Below are positions 45,739-56,338 of a stretch of DNA of 64,000 nucleotides, one piece after another. Location of the stretch: NCBI GenBank assembly GCA_023213395.1, contig CM041465.1, positions 22,320,001 through 22,384,000 of the forward strand, read 5' to 3'. The position numbers and the translations under genes were made by a program. The notes below the pieces were generated by a model that searched no databases, was not told the origin of the DNA, and saw nothing but the letters and a program-made list of their open reading frames with translations. This DNA is from Cycas panzhihuaensis. Lineage: Eukaryota > Cycadophyta. Each line of letters starts with the position of its first letter. Within the stretch, counting starts at the first letter, position 1.

Positions 45739-48259
45739 TGTTTCCCGGCTTCCGGGAATGGATACGGAATCACTCACTCAGGTAAGTGCAGGTATGTCCC
45801 TCGCATTATCATCGCTTTCTTTTACTGGATGTTTGCTTGCGTATCTGCATGTGTATGACTTTGTGGGCGGCCTTGTAGTCGTCCACACCTATGCTAGCCT
45901 ATGACGACTATAGCAGGGATACACTCCCAGCGAGTGTGGCACCCTGGTGACCGTATTACTTCCCGCATCTGCCCTCCTCGCTCCAGGATCCACTAGGTTT
46001 GCACCACCTCCACCCGCGTGATGACTCATCATCGTTTGGTCAACTTGCCACCCCACTCGAGCCCTATTTTTGCTCCTTTAGACCCGTTTTGTTGGCTTGT
46101 TTGCTCCCGGGTGGGTGTTTTAACGTTATGTTAGCCTTTTCTATCATGCGCCTCAACCTAGGCGGTTGGTGGGCCCCGATTTGGCTCTGAGTGCGTCTTG
46201 CACGGTTTTCCGCGGTACCGCTGGAATATTCGCGGTACCGCGAATATTCCGGCGGTACGACTATCTCAGGTTGTTTTTAAAAATCCGCCGTGGCAATTTC
46301 GCATTTATCAAGCTGCGAAGGCCACGTGGCTCGCTTTATTTCTCTTCTAAATTGCGCCCTAATCGCACGCTTTAGGGTTTTGCTTGAGTACTTAAGCCCT
46401 TTTTGGCTCATTTTCAAGGATCTTTTTGCTCACTTTTGGAATTGCTCTCAAGGAAACACTCTCCTGCTCTGATTCTCTCTGCTGTTTGCTACATCAACTA
46501 GACCTGCACTCTTCATACAAATTGACTCTCCTTTGGCGTGGTTGAGACATTCTCCCGGCCCTCAAGCGCCTTGGAGAGGGCTCCTTTGAAGTGGTGTCGG
46601 TAGGTCTTCACCGGGTAGTCCATAAGCACCCAAGTGCGGTGTTTCCGTCACAACTGTAGTAGGGCCTCAAACTGCTCTCTACCATGGATGCAGGTTGTTA
46701 TCAGTCCCTCTCATTGCCATTTCCTGCCTCTTCTCTCTAGGTATTCTTTGTTTATGCTTGTGTTCTTGTGATATTCATGCTTGACTTGTTTGCTCTTACT
46801 TATTGTGAGAGTTGGTTGTCCTCCTTTTGATTCTTATACCACTCTCCTGTGATTCTCTCTCTTCTTTGTTTTGTAAAACGTGGCGTTGAGGAGTTAGTGT
46901 TGTTGACCTTCCATGCTCCCTAGCGCCTCTCATGCCCCCAAAACCTCCCTCTCGCCCATCTTGCCCTTTTGCTTGCAAAAAGGGTTGGAGGCCTTTGCTT
47001 TTGTTGCACCAAACTAGCTCTGAACACAAGTTGCGACGATTTGGGGGCCTGCTCGGGTTTGGGCATCACTCATAAGTCCCAACCGGGTTTCTTGCTCCAC
47101 CTTTTTCCACTGGGTCACCGGTTTGCTCCTCATAGCATCCCGGTTGTCGTGGGGTACCCTTGGGCCTTTCTTTGCCCTTTTGCTGCCATTTTCCGGCCTT
47201 GCTCTTGACTTTCCCTCACGCCTCGTGACTCTTGGGGGGAGGTTTGGGCATCATTTGCAGGAGGTAGGCCACTCCGAGGCTTACCCAACCATTTACTTTC
47301 ACTTTGGTCACTTTCTTTTGATACTTTCATTGTTGGATTAGCACTAACGCATGTATATTCAAATTCTCGTTTATGTTATTTAGGCATATATTGTTAGAGT
47401 TTTGGTGTTGCATGTTAGTGCTCTTCCTTCGGGAAGAGAAAGAGACCGCTATTGCTTGCAGGTACCTGGGAAGCGTGGAGTGCATCGCCCGTGGGCCTGG
47501 CTACCGGTAAGCACCTTCATGTGCGTTGTGTTTTCATGCTATTTCATTTCTTAGTTGGTGCTTCCTTTCTTTCTTGGTATTGCATTTGATTTTCCGGGGA
47601 AGGTAAGGAAGCCCCCTCTTCGTCTCCATGATATCTCGCATCCAGTACATCGCGCGGAGTGGTTGGACGCCCCTCGAGAAGGTTACTTCGTCTCGCACGC
47701 CTTCGCTCCAAGTGCACATTCGTTCCCCTCCGCTACCCTTTCTTTTCCTTTTAGTTCTTCTGTAGTAATTAGTACATTGAAGGATTAAAGGAAAAAATTG
47801 GTTTGGTACTTGTTTGCGATTCTTTTGTCTTGTTTCATGCATCTTTATCATTTGTAGGAAAGATTGTAGGAGTCCTCCTCTCCCCTACCTTTCCTCTTCT
47901 CCCCTTAACCACAGGAGTGCCTTGCTTCCAGCATCACTCGTGTACCCGGTTAGGTCGTGTAGGATTGCCCTTGGCCTGTCTCCATTAGGTCTTCTCTTCC
48001 CCCCTTCTGGCCACCCAAGGGTGGGAGGGTCTTATCCCAGGTCAACTCAGGTTTGCCCTACGCACCTTCACCCCCTACTCGGAGCGGTGAAGGGTCACCC
48101 GATAGTAGCCATACTCCATTGTAGATCCCAAACTCACGCTCTGGCGCACGGGGCGCTCTGCGTGGTAGTTACCCACCTTTTAGGTCCCACCTTCCATCAT
48201 TCCACCACTCACCCTCTCTTACACCTATCAGTTAGGTAGTTATCCCATAGCGGCCGTCA
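45739..48259 (+). repeat. TatF 5' LTR (2521 bp)
   Basis: It begins TGTTTCCCGGC and ends about CGTCA. ACTCAGGTAAGTGCAGG is about 30 bp in. The U3 hairpin block includes the palindrome at 46223-46250. GAGTACTTAAGCCC (46386-46399) sits where other copies have TATA. CCGGGGAAGGTAAGGAAGCCC is near 47594 (given in part). Compared with the 3' LTR it lacks a 315-bp duplication. Several open frames inside are not considered genes. Confidence 0.95.
46223..46250. other. Perfect 28-bp palindrome in TatF 5' LTR
   Basis: Each half is GGAATATTCGCGGT, and the two halves are exact reverse complements with no loop. It lies upstream of the presumed core promoter. The 3' LTR has instead a run of GGAATATT units at this place. 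Confidence 0.93.
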
Positions 48260-48261
48260 CT

Positions 48262-48278
48262 TTGTGACCATCTTGGGG
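48262..48278 (+). other. TatF primer-binding site, slightly changed
   Basis: TTGTGACCATCTTGGGG, at the position of TGGTGACCATACTGGGG in TatC and TatD, with one G-to-T and a shorter centre. Confidence 0.6.
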
Positions 48279-48431
48279 CCGCCGATGGGGAGCTAGTTTC
48301 GCTCTCTTCAGTTGGTTTCGCTACTCTTGTGTGATCCTTTTCATACTTATCTCAGTTTCTACATTGGGCACCCCCCAACGCGTGTGTTTTACTGCTTTTT
48401 CTCCTTTCCTAACATTGTCGGTTGACCTTAC

Positions 48432-50700
48432 ATGCAGCGTTTCTCTCATCATTTACGCGGTCTACCTCCTTTGTTAGAGGACCCGTATCGCCTTCTTGCC
48501 TCATCGGTTCGATCCGACTATGGAGGGATACTCTTCCGATTGGACCTACCATACTTGACCATGGAAACCCATGCCTTTCCTCTGTTATTCCTGTGTCCAC
48601 CCAAGAGGGTGATGACCCCTTTATTATCCAAACGACCAACACCTTTCTTTTGATGCTCGTCCTTCTACCGCCAGAAGGACCCGTTCCTCTTGAGGGTTGC
48701 CACGTGGTTGGCAATTCTTATGAGGAACGTTAGAGATCCTACCTTATTTGAGGTTCGATCACCTCTTACGAGTGTGTTGGGACTCCTCCACATTGACGTA
48801 GTTGAAGCTTTCAGCAGTGTTGCCATAACGCTTGCAACCACGTCCTAGGTGGTTTGAGGATGTTCTTCATGGAGGGGCCTCTTCCTCTTCCACTCCCCCA
48901 CCTCATGCCTCATCCTCGTCCACCCTTCCTATGACCACAAATCCCTTTGTGCCTACACGTGCGTCCCACTCGTTCCCTGCAGTGGGGGCATGCGTGGCAC
49001 CTTCCGTCCCTCATCAAGGTCCTAATGCCTTAGGATCTTCTCGTGGTGTGTCTTTCCCTCAATTGAGGGTTAGCATACCCGCTCTTAATCAAACCAATGT
49101 GCCATCCCCTAATGTGGCGCATACCGTCCCTAGTAGGCCTATTGGCCCTACTAGCTTTCCAACCATTAGTCATGTGGGATCCGCTCCCACGCATCTTCCA
49201 AATTTAACGCGTTGGTGCTTCCTTCTACGTTCCCCTGGATATACCTCTCAACCTTGGGGGCAGGGTAGAGGAAGCCGTCTTCCCGTTTATGGGGTGGATC
49301 CGCTACACCCATATGGGGTTGCTCCACCTACGGGTGGCCCATATGGGCAAAACCCGGTTCCACATCCGTCTTGCCCTTCTTCCAACGCAATCCCATCGTT
49401 GTGCCTTCGCAGAGGATCCCGACTCCTTCAAGGCACTTACCCCCACGCCTCTTTTCGGTGGGCGCTTCCTCAGGAGGGATGGGCATTCCACCCCACCCGC
49501 TCCTTGTGCGTTACCTGCCGACATTCGTTGATCCTACGGTTCGGGCAAGGCGCGACCCTTCATGGACTTTAGGTCAACCCCTCTTTCGGTTGAGGCGTTG
49601 CGAACCAACTTGCCGCCTCATCCCCCTGAAGTTCCTAGATTCGATGGAACTTCGTCGCAAGACCCGACGGAGTATGTCCGTAGTTTTTCTATGGCATGCA
49701 TTGATTACTGGGCTTACGACCATATTTTGATGAAACTATTCCCTAGATCCTTGCAGGGTGACGCCCTCAAATGGTTCTACCGTCTCCCTGCCCATTCATT
49801 CCAGCAATTGGTGGATGAGTTCATCAACTATTTTGATGTAGCTCGTCCATTCGATAGCGGAATGAAGTCTCTTCTTTCGCTCAAACAAGGTCACGATGAG
49901 ATGAATCGTGACTTTGTGCGGTGATTCCATGACTTGCTTCACTCCACTAAGGCAACATTGCCCGAGGAGGCAAGCGAGACCTGTTCGTCAATGCGCTTCG
50001 TCCCGAAGTCCACGTGGAAGTCCTCAAGATGGGGGTGACCACATGCGATTCCGCGATCGCCAAGTGCTTGGCGTTGGAGGCTATTGAGATCCAAGCGGGT
50101 CTCAAGAGACCTCTTAAGCCCTCACAACACCGTGAGGCACCACCCCCCTACCAAAGATACCAAACCTTCCCAGCCGACGCGGTCTTCCTCTCATCCTACC
50201 GAGAGGACTTTAGACCCTCTCACATCAACTATACGCTCATTCGAGCGTACGATGAAGGAGCTCAAGCTTCAAGATCCTTCATCTCCTACATCAAACAAGC
50301 AAGTCCAATAAACTACCCAAGCTCCTCTTCCCAGGAATGGAAACGCTCAGTCCTCTCAAGCGAGAAGGTCCGACCCTCCGCTTGAGAAGAAGTGGTGCTC
50401 CATTCATGGGGATTGCTTCCATGACGATTCACGTTGTAGGGCCCAGCATCCAAACGATGCCCCTCGACGCGATTCTTCTCCCAAATGGGCCTCAAGGCCT
50501 AATTTGGATCAACCAGTTCATAAGGATCCGTTCCCTAAGCACGGGGAACGTAATCGCAATACCCAAACCAAGAACAACCGTAACCGAGGAAGATCGCCTA
50601 ATCCCCGTCATTCCCACGATAAAGGGAAGGGCGCCCGGAACTCGTCTTCCTCTTCTCGTTCTCTTAGCCATCGCACCCCGTCGCCTTCGTGACCCCGGAA
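48432..50700 (+). pseudogene. TatF gag, frameshifted
   Basis: It starts MQRFSHHLRGLPPLLEDP, aligned to TatD. Several frame changes follow. A 246-residue stretch (48832-49572) is Pro/Ser-rich. The core (49562-49924) has PEVPRFDGTSSQDPTEYVRSF, LMKLFPRSLQGDALKWFYRL and FINYFDVARPFDSG. A later piece has VLKMGVTTCDSAIAKCLALE (50014 on). In a third frame KKWCSIHGDCFHDDSRC forms the CX2HX4HX4C knuckle near 50390, followed by an Arg/Ser-rich tail. Frameshifts disable it although the sequence is young. Confidence 0.85.
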
Positions 50701-51480
50701 CAGGGGGAAGAAGGTGATCCAGTTGCTTGAAGCAACTCCCACTTTTTCCCTTACGCGATCTCAAGCCGCTAAGGAAGCAGCGGGAGCCTTTTGTCCTCCC
50801 GCTCCTTGGCTCCCTCTTCCCGAGACCCTTCCTCGAGTCCCTCTCTTCCCAAGGCTATTCACTGTGCTTGGGTCGTTCACGACTTAGAAGGGCACTTACC
50901 CAACCTACCGGGAAGGGTAAGCCTTTCTCTGTCGTGGACGTGCTCCATACGGTCACCGCAGGAATGTCCTTGATGGACGTTCTGAGGAGTTGTCCCGAGC
51001 AGTGGGCCCTCCTCCTGGAAGCTTTAGGATTAAGTGATGTACCTGTCCACACTTTGGGTGTCACCCAAGGTTGCAGACCCACTGTTTCTTTTGATCCTAA
51101 GGATCGTCCCCCCGCCGGTGAAAGGGAACATCAGTGGAACTTCCCATTCACCATCACCATCGTCGCTTTGATTGTACTCTTGAAGAAGCTGTCGACAATA
51201 GTTCTTAGTCAATCTCATGCCCTTGCGTGTCATGCAAGAGCTTGGTATTTCATATGGAACCCATTCCACTGGCGATGCCAAGGGTATGTGATGGCGAGAA
51301 GACCCTCTGGGATCTATCGCGATTCCGCTTACCCTTGAGGGTAAGACCGTTCTTGCCGACGTTGTAGTCCTTGACGTTGATGTGGATTACAACATCCTTC
51401 TAGGTCGTCCATGGCTCGATCAAATGGGAGCCGTGTGCTCGACCCTTTGGGGACAACTTAAATTCGTCCATGACGGACGA
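50701..51480 (+). pseudogene. TatF aspartic protease region, frameshifted
   Basis: Contains VTAGMSLMDVLRSCPEQWALLLEALG and LGVTQGCRPTVSFDPKDRPPAG (open 50727-51338). The catalytic DNSS-type motif near 51190 is in a shifted frame with a stop. An open stretch from 51382 starts MDYNILLGRPWLDQMGAVCSTL, the conserved flap and core end. Homologous to TatD 15660-14925. Confidence 0.8.
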
Positions 51481-52249
51481 ATGAGAGTGATCCCCCGCGA
51501 ACGTCCTTTTTCTAAACAAACTCGCTCTACCAGTTCAGCAAACCCAGGCTCATCCACTCATGCCTCGGCTTGCTCTATTGGGATACCTAATCCGTCCGAA
51601 GAAGACCCCGCGTCTTCTCCTCCTAGTCTCACGCGGTTCACCCCTATTGGCGTTGGGAGTTACGGGTACCTTGCTTCGTTCGTGATGATGAGTCACTCGA
51701 TGAAGGCGAGGATTGTCCTCACCGTCTCTTTCCTTGGCCAATAGGTCGCACTTCTTGTTCTAGATCCCATCTAGAACCTCTCTAGATGGTGAGGCTAGTC
51801 CCTCATGCATGTCTGCGTCATCGCTCGTGTTGACCCACTGTCGGCATTTCTCCTTTTCATTACCCCGTAGGTAATGGTTTTAAGGAATTGCCTTTCGCTC
51901 CTTGAGGGTCACCTTTACATTTTCCTTGATTTCCATGAGGAAGGCGAGCAACGACGGTCATCACGGTCCGTTGCTCTCGCTCCCTCGGTGCTTCTCCTAC
52001 TCGAGTAAGGTCATCCATGGGGTGGATTATTTCGAGGATGATGAAGCCCGCTCGAGCATCTAGCGGTCTTGCGCTAACACGCCTTACGGTCACCGGCTTG
52101 GTCACGGAAGATCCTCGCGATCGGATCCACGCTTGCGATCAGATCCCATCTCTATTCTTCCGCCTCCGTTGATCTTGCCGCTCTCCACTTGAGGAGGACA
52201 ACGCCATGTGCATGGGGGCAACCGGGATGTAGTCTTGGCCGGGCAAGGT
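51481..52249 (+). pseudogene. TatF protease-RT linker
   Basis: A Ser/Pro-rich linker: SIGIPNPSEEDPASSPPSL and VGSYGYLASF are conserved with TatD and TatE. It goes on out of frame to the DYFEDDEA segment near 52027. No catalytic motif. Confidence 0.65.
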
Positions 52250-52645
52250 CATTAAGGTTGGGTCGGAATGCTCTCCTGATGAGGTAAGGGAATACTCCCT
52301 TCTGTTCCAGGAGTTTCAAGACATTTTCGCGTGGGATTATGCTGACATGAAGGAATCGACCCTCGATTGTCACTCATAACCTCACCACCCTTCCTGGTGC
52401 CCGCCTTGTGCGCCCGAGCGATGTCCCTTCACCTGAAGCTCTCTGCTACCGTCAAGATGGAGGTAGAGAGGCTTCTGGACGCTGGGCTTATTACTTCCAT
52501 TGACCGTTTGACCAAATTTGAACCCCGATGGGTTGGTCCCTTTGTCATTATCGAATCCCTCGATAATGGTGCTTACAGGATAGCCACCCTGGAAGGGCTT
52601 GAATTTGAAGCGGGTTAATGGGATGTTCCTTAAGTTTTACGCATG
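52250..52645 (+). pseudogene. TatF RT start fused to integrase C-terminus by deletion
   Basis: The first part reads as the pre-RT segment (VGSECSPDEVREYSLLFQEFQ) and RT start (KMEVERLLDAGLITSID, ending near 52503). Without a break it passes into the integrase C-terminal domain RLTKFEPRWVGPFVIIESLD and AYRIATLEGLEFE. Against TatD about 2.3 kb is missing: most RT, all RNase H, and the integrase zinc and DDE core. The two parts share TGA at the junction, suggesting microhomology. The 83-residue open frame 52367-52618 is a product of the deletion, not a functional protein. Confidence 0.88.
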
Positions 52646-53311
52646 ATCCCTCGGCGATTCCTTCGCCTTGCTCCGAAATGAGCCTAAACTACCATCTTAG
52701 GTTGTCCCCATTCTTCCCAACCATGGGTAGAGTGGCAACTTAAGATGGACTCCTTCTTCTTCTTTTCGGTTCCTTCCGCGGAACCCGCGTTCCCATATTC
52801 TCTTGGGAACCCTTGTGTCGTCTTGCTTGGGCATCCCCCCAATCAGGAGGACACTTGGGGGCATCGTTGCCCCCCTTTCCTACCCATCGTTTCCTTCGCA
52901 TATCCCGCTATGCTCTCCTGCAGACATGTACTCCGTCCCGCTCCCTAACCTCACACTTCTATGTCGTCCTGCTCACGGCGTGTGTGTGTGCCCCTATTAG
53001 GCGTGTGGTCGTACATGGGAGGAAACGTGTGCATCATATAACAAAATATCCACAACATAAAACATCTACAACATAACATTCACAATACACAAAATAAATA
53101 TACATATCATCCACATACGACACACCATGCACAGCATCTCATATCCAAATGAGGTTCCAATCACCCCATGCATATATATATACATATCAAAAATCATATC
53201 ATCATACATCACAGGGAATGGTGTCCTTACAGGGGGGGTACAATCATATGGTCCTATATATGACCCCCTGGAGGCCCATGCTTTCCCCTGTCAAATCTGC
53301 ATATACATGTC
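52646..53311. other. TatF convergent spacer
   Basis: Contains the 20-mer GAAATGAGCCTAAACTACCA (52675-52694), the inverted repeat GGTTCC..GGAACC (52767-52784) with CTTGGGAACCC beyond, and an AT-rich stretch (53030-53110). The ends of sense pol and the antisense gene face each other across it. No gene. Confidence 0.65.
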
Positions 53312-55669
53312 CTACTCATGGCCCGCTCACAGGGTGCCATCTCCCGTCTCTGTGATCCCTCTCACAGGGACCACCACGCCTCCGAGGCTCCTCCACAGGC
53401 CTCCATGAGCTGCCTCGCTCTCCTCATCCCTAGGTCATCTCGGGTTCGTCGCCGCTGTGTGGGTCCGTGTCCTGCTCTGACTCGACCTCGAGACCATCTG
53501 CGCTACTAGTTGATCGTGTCGCTGGATCGATCCGCTCTCCCAGGAGTGCCTCCTCTGTCCCCCTGAGACGCTCAGTGATCACTGCTAGCTGGGTTCTGCT
53601 CTTCTCATCTCCACCCGTACCACCCTGTGCCTCTAGAGTCTGGACCCGTCCTCGCAGCTCATCTCGCTCGCGTCTCGCATCATCCCTCTCCTGCTGCAGT
53701 CATCCCTGGGATGTGACATGCTCTTGGGACTCTGCAGCCCATATGTCCCTCGCCCTCACCAATGGGGCGAACACCTCTCTGTGGGCTCCATTTGCTCTGG
53801 GCTCATCGCTTTGCTGGATGGGCGGTTGCCCCTCCGCGTACACCTGAGGGAATATCTCCCTCGCCACAGCCTCTATCATTCTCCTGATCTCTGCTTGCAC
53901 GCGATGCAACACGCCATGTGTCAGTCTATATACCATGATCAAACCAAACCAAACTTCTATCTGGATGCTAAATGACTTTGGAAAAGGTTGGCTCTCATCT
54001 GCGTGGCACTTTGATCCTCGGTTCTGTGCATCCTCTCCTCTGGCTCTCCGCCATTGCGGGTGCCTTGTCTTGAGCACCTCCTCACTGGGTCCCTCTCCTC
54101 GTGGGGTGGCCCGGCTCATCCCTGCGGATCCCATCACGATCCGTAGCCTGCGGGCCCTTGTCACGGGTCCTCTGACCTCACCCTGCGCTCCTGATGGGCC
54201 TGCCTCTCTTTCGGCAGCCCCGGATGGACCCTCTGCCTGTCCTGCTATCCCTGAAGGACCTGCCTCCCCTGCAGGTCATGACGGGCCAGCCCCACTATCT
54301 CTACTATCTCCATCATCACTGCTGTCATCTCCCGCGGACACTCCTGCTCCGCCCGCCTCATCGTCACTATCCCACCTCACCGTCCTGTATGGCTCAACTA
54401 TGTAGTCTGGGAGGGTGAGGAGGTCTAGTGATGTGGCCTCCGTCGTCGATGTGGGCTCATCCTCTATTCCCTCGGTTGAGTCGCCATCATGGACCATCAG
54501 GGCTTGATGCATGATAGGGTGAGGTACCCGTGGTGCCCGCTGCTGCGAAGTGATCAAAATACCAACACTCTAACGATTGTCTTTGTATGATAGTCCTCCC
54601 CTGCCGGACGTCCTGATAGCGTCCAGCTGTGCGACTAGGTTCGCCGCTATCAGGGCTGCCCAGTCCATCCTCTCGCCGGCTTCGCGGCGCATCCATCCAT
54701 CCTCACGGAATCTCTCTATAGTTACATTTAGGAAATGCAGAAGCGAGAATGCAGTATGATCATCTTCCTCACTCGAGGAATCCCAAATAGTAGAACTGTC
54801 TGGAGGGGTGCTCCCCTCCGGTCCCATCTGCCAGCTCCTGTGAAGAACAAAGCTGCCTCCCTATGTCTTTGCCTCGGTCTTTGGGCGTCCAGTCTCAAGC
54901 CTCCCTATCACGGAACTCCTAGTATCCATGGGATATCCCTCGGCATGACCATCACATCCCCCACCTGTTGTAGGTGGAACACATGCCTCCTCCAGTCCCA
55001 ATGGGACACTATATCCACCAGACCTGCAGTGCGGCGTGTCTTGAGGTGTCTTGAGGGCCTTGTACAGGCCACACCTCTCCAGCATGTCCCTATCCTCCTG
55101 AGTCATCATCTCTATGTAACTCAGCATAGCCATACCAACGTTCTCGTGGTTATCTACCGCGAGGACAGCCTGCTCACATCAAAACACTTCACGTCAGTCT
55201 CATGTCAGCTATTATTACCTCTCTCTCTCTCAAATCTCTCTCTGCCTGAGATTTAGGGCTCTTTTGGCCCTCATGTCTATTTTTACGCCTTCTTTGCCTT
55301 CGTGCTGGCGAGACTTAGCGGTCTGCTAAGTGCAGCAGGTCCCGCGGCGATGTGGGGCCTGCCGCAATGATCGCGGCACCGCGATCATTGCGGTGGTGAC
55401 AGCGACCCCTCTAAAGGGGTTTACGCCCAAAAACCAAAAATTTCTTCTGGTGGACCCTGTGGGGCCCACCGGACTAAAACTCCCTAATGCCCAGGTCCCC
55501 GCCTCTTTCTGGGTCTGATTCGGATCCCGGGAAGCCTTCCATTGCCCATAAGGGGCACTAAGACTATACAAAATTACCTTAGAAGCTACAAAAAGCAACA
55601 AACTTTGAACTTCGATTTGGGTCAGGTTTAGTGATATCCACTCACTGGATCTAGTCTCGCTACTGCCAT
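53312..55669 (-). pseudogene. TatF antisense gene, full span, degenerate
   Basis: Exon 1 (55669-55646) encodes MAVARLDP. Donor GTGAGT at 55645, acceptor GATGTGAGCAG ending 55170. Exon 2 begins AVLAVDNHENVGMAMLSYIE in phase 0. Later parts: GERMDWAALIAANLVAQLDA, GRGGLSY, CWYFDHFAA, TEATSLDLLTLPDYIVEPYR and an acidic SDDEAGG stretch, then a Gly/Ser/Pro linker. A likely second intron (donor changed to ATGAGA near 54000) precedes VQAEIRRMIEAVAREIFPQVY and a heptad-rich coiled coil (53700-53480). Frameshifts and a few stops are present. No known function; a captured host or transposon gene is possible. Confidence 0.82.
55362..55393. other. 15-bp-arm hairpin in intron 1 of the TatF antisense gene
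   Basis: CCGCAATGATCGCGG (55362-55376) and its exact complement (55379-55393) with a CA centre. A smaller ACTTAGC/GCTAAGT hairpin lies at 55313-55331. It is the strongest of the intron hairpins. Confidence 0.93.
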
Positions 55670-55827
55670 ATCGTGCAGTCGGTCGTCTTTGGCTCTCTCC
55701 GCTCTCGATCAGGCGATCGATCTCCCTCTGCGTGCCTCCAAAGTTGGGCGGCGCTCCACTGCGTAAGGGAATGGCTCTGGTTTCGTACGAGAGCCGGTGA
55801 AAATGAATCCATTTTCCCGTTCATTTC

Positions 55828-55840
55828 CTTATATAGGCGG
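55828..55840 (-). promoter_or_regulatory. TATA box of TatF antisense gene
   Basis: The complement is CGCCTATATAAGG, 159 bp upstream of the exon 1 ATG. Downstream is TGAAAATGAATCCATTTTC, a slightly shortened form of the inverted repeat in TatB and TatE. Confidence 0.72.
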
Positions 55841-56338
55841 GGCCCCCAACGGGCACTTCCTCTGTTTTAGGTCTCGCATCAGTCGTTGGGACCGTCTCGT
55901 TGCCCCGATTACCTTTGCCTTCTGGCCCTGTCGTCAATCACGCTATGTTGAAGCCTTTTTTGCCCTCCTGCAAGGGCATTTATGGTGCATCATCATCGCA
56001 CTTTTGCCAGGGCCCTTCTGCATCGTTTTGCGCTACGCCGTGCTGCAGAGTTTATACTCGTTTGGCTCGTTTTGCCATACGGACTCATTTCCATGATCCT
56101 TTCTCACTCTTGGAGTCCCCAAAGGAATGCCCCCCACTCGGGGCATGTTTCGCTTTCTAAGGCGACCTTTTGGCACTCAAGGGGTTTTCCTCCGATTGCT
56201 CTCACTTGATCAGTTGTTTGCTCTGCATACAGGTTACCTCATTGCTAGGTCCTCCTACCCTTCACGGCCATTTTCTGCTTGCTTGTTGAGCGTTGTTTTC
56301 ATCACCCATCGATTGCTTGGATTTTGTGTCGTGATGTC
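55841..56338 (+). other. TatF spacer before archaeal RNase H
   Basis: No gene seen. TTTGCTCTGCATACAG|G (56217-56233) is a good splice-acceptor-like sequence on the sense strand shortly before the RNase H frame, so that frame might be reached by splicing (inference only). Confidence 0.45.

Noticed and set aside
48260-48431. A separate leader ORF before TatF gag
   Set aside because: The frames here are short and not shared with TatC or TatD leaders.
52367-52618. An 83-codon frame as a small chimeric protein gene
   Set aside because: It is created by the deletion joining RT start to integrase end and has no promoter or conserved start.
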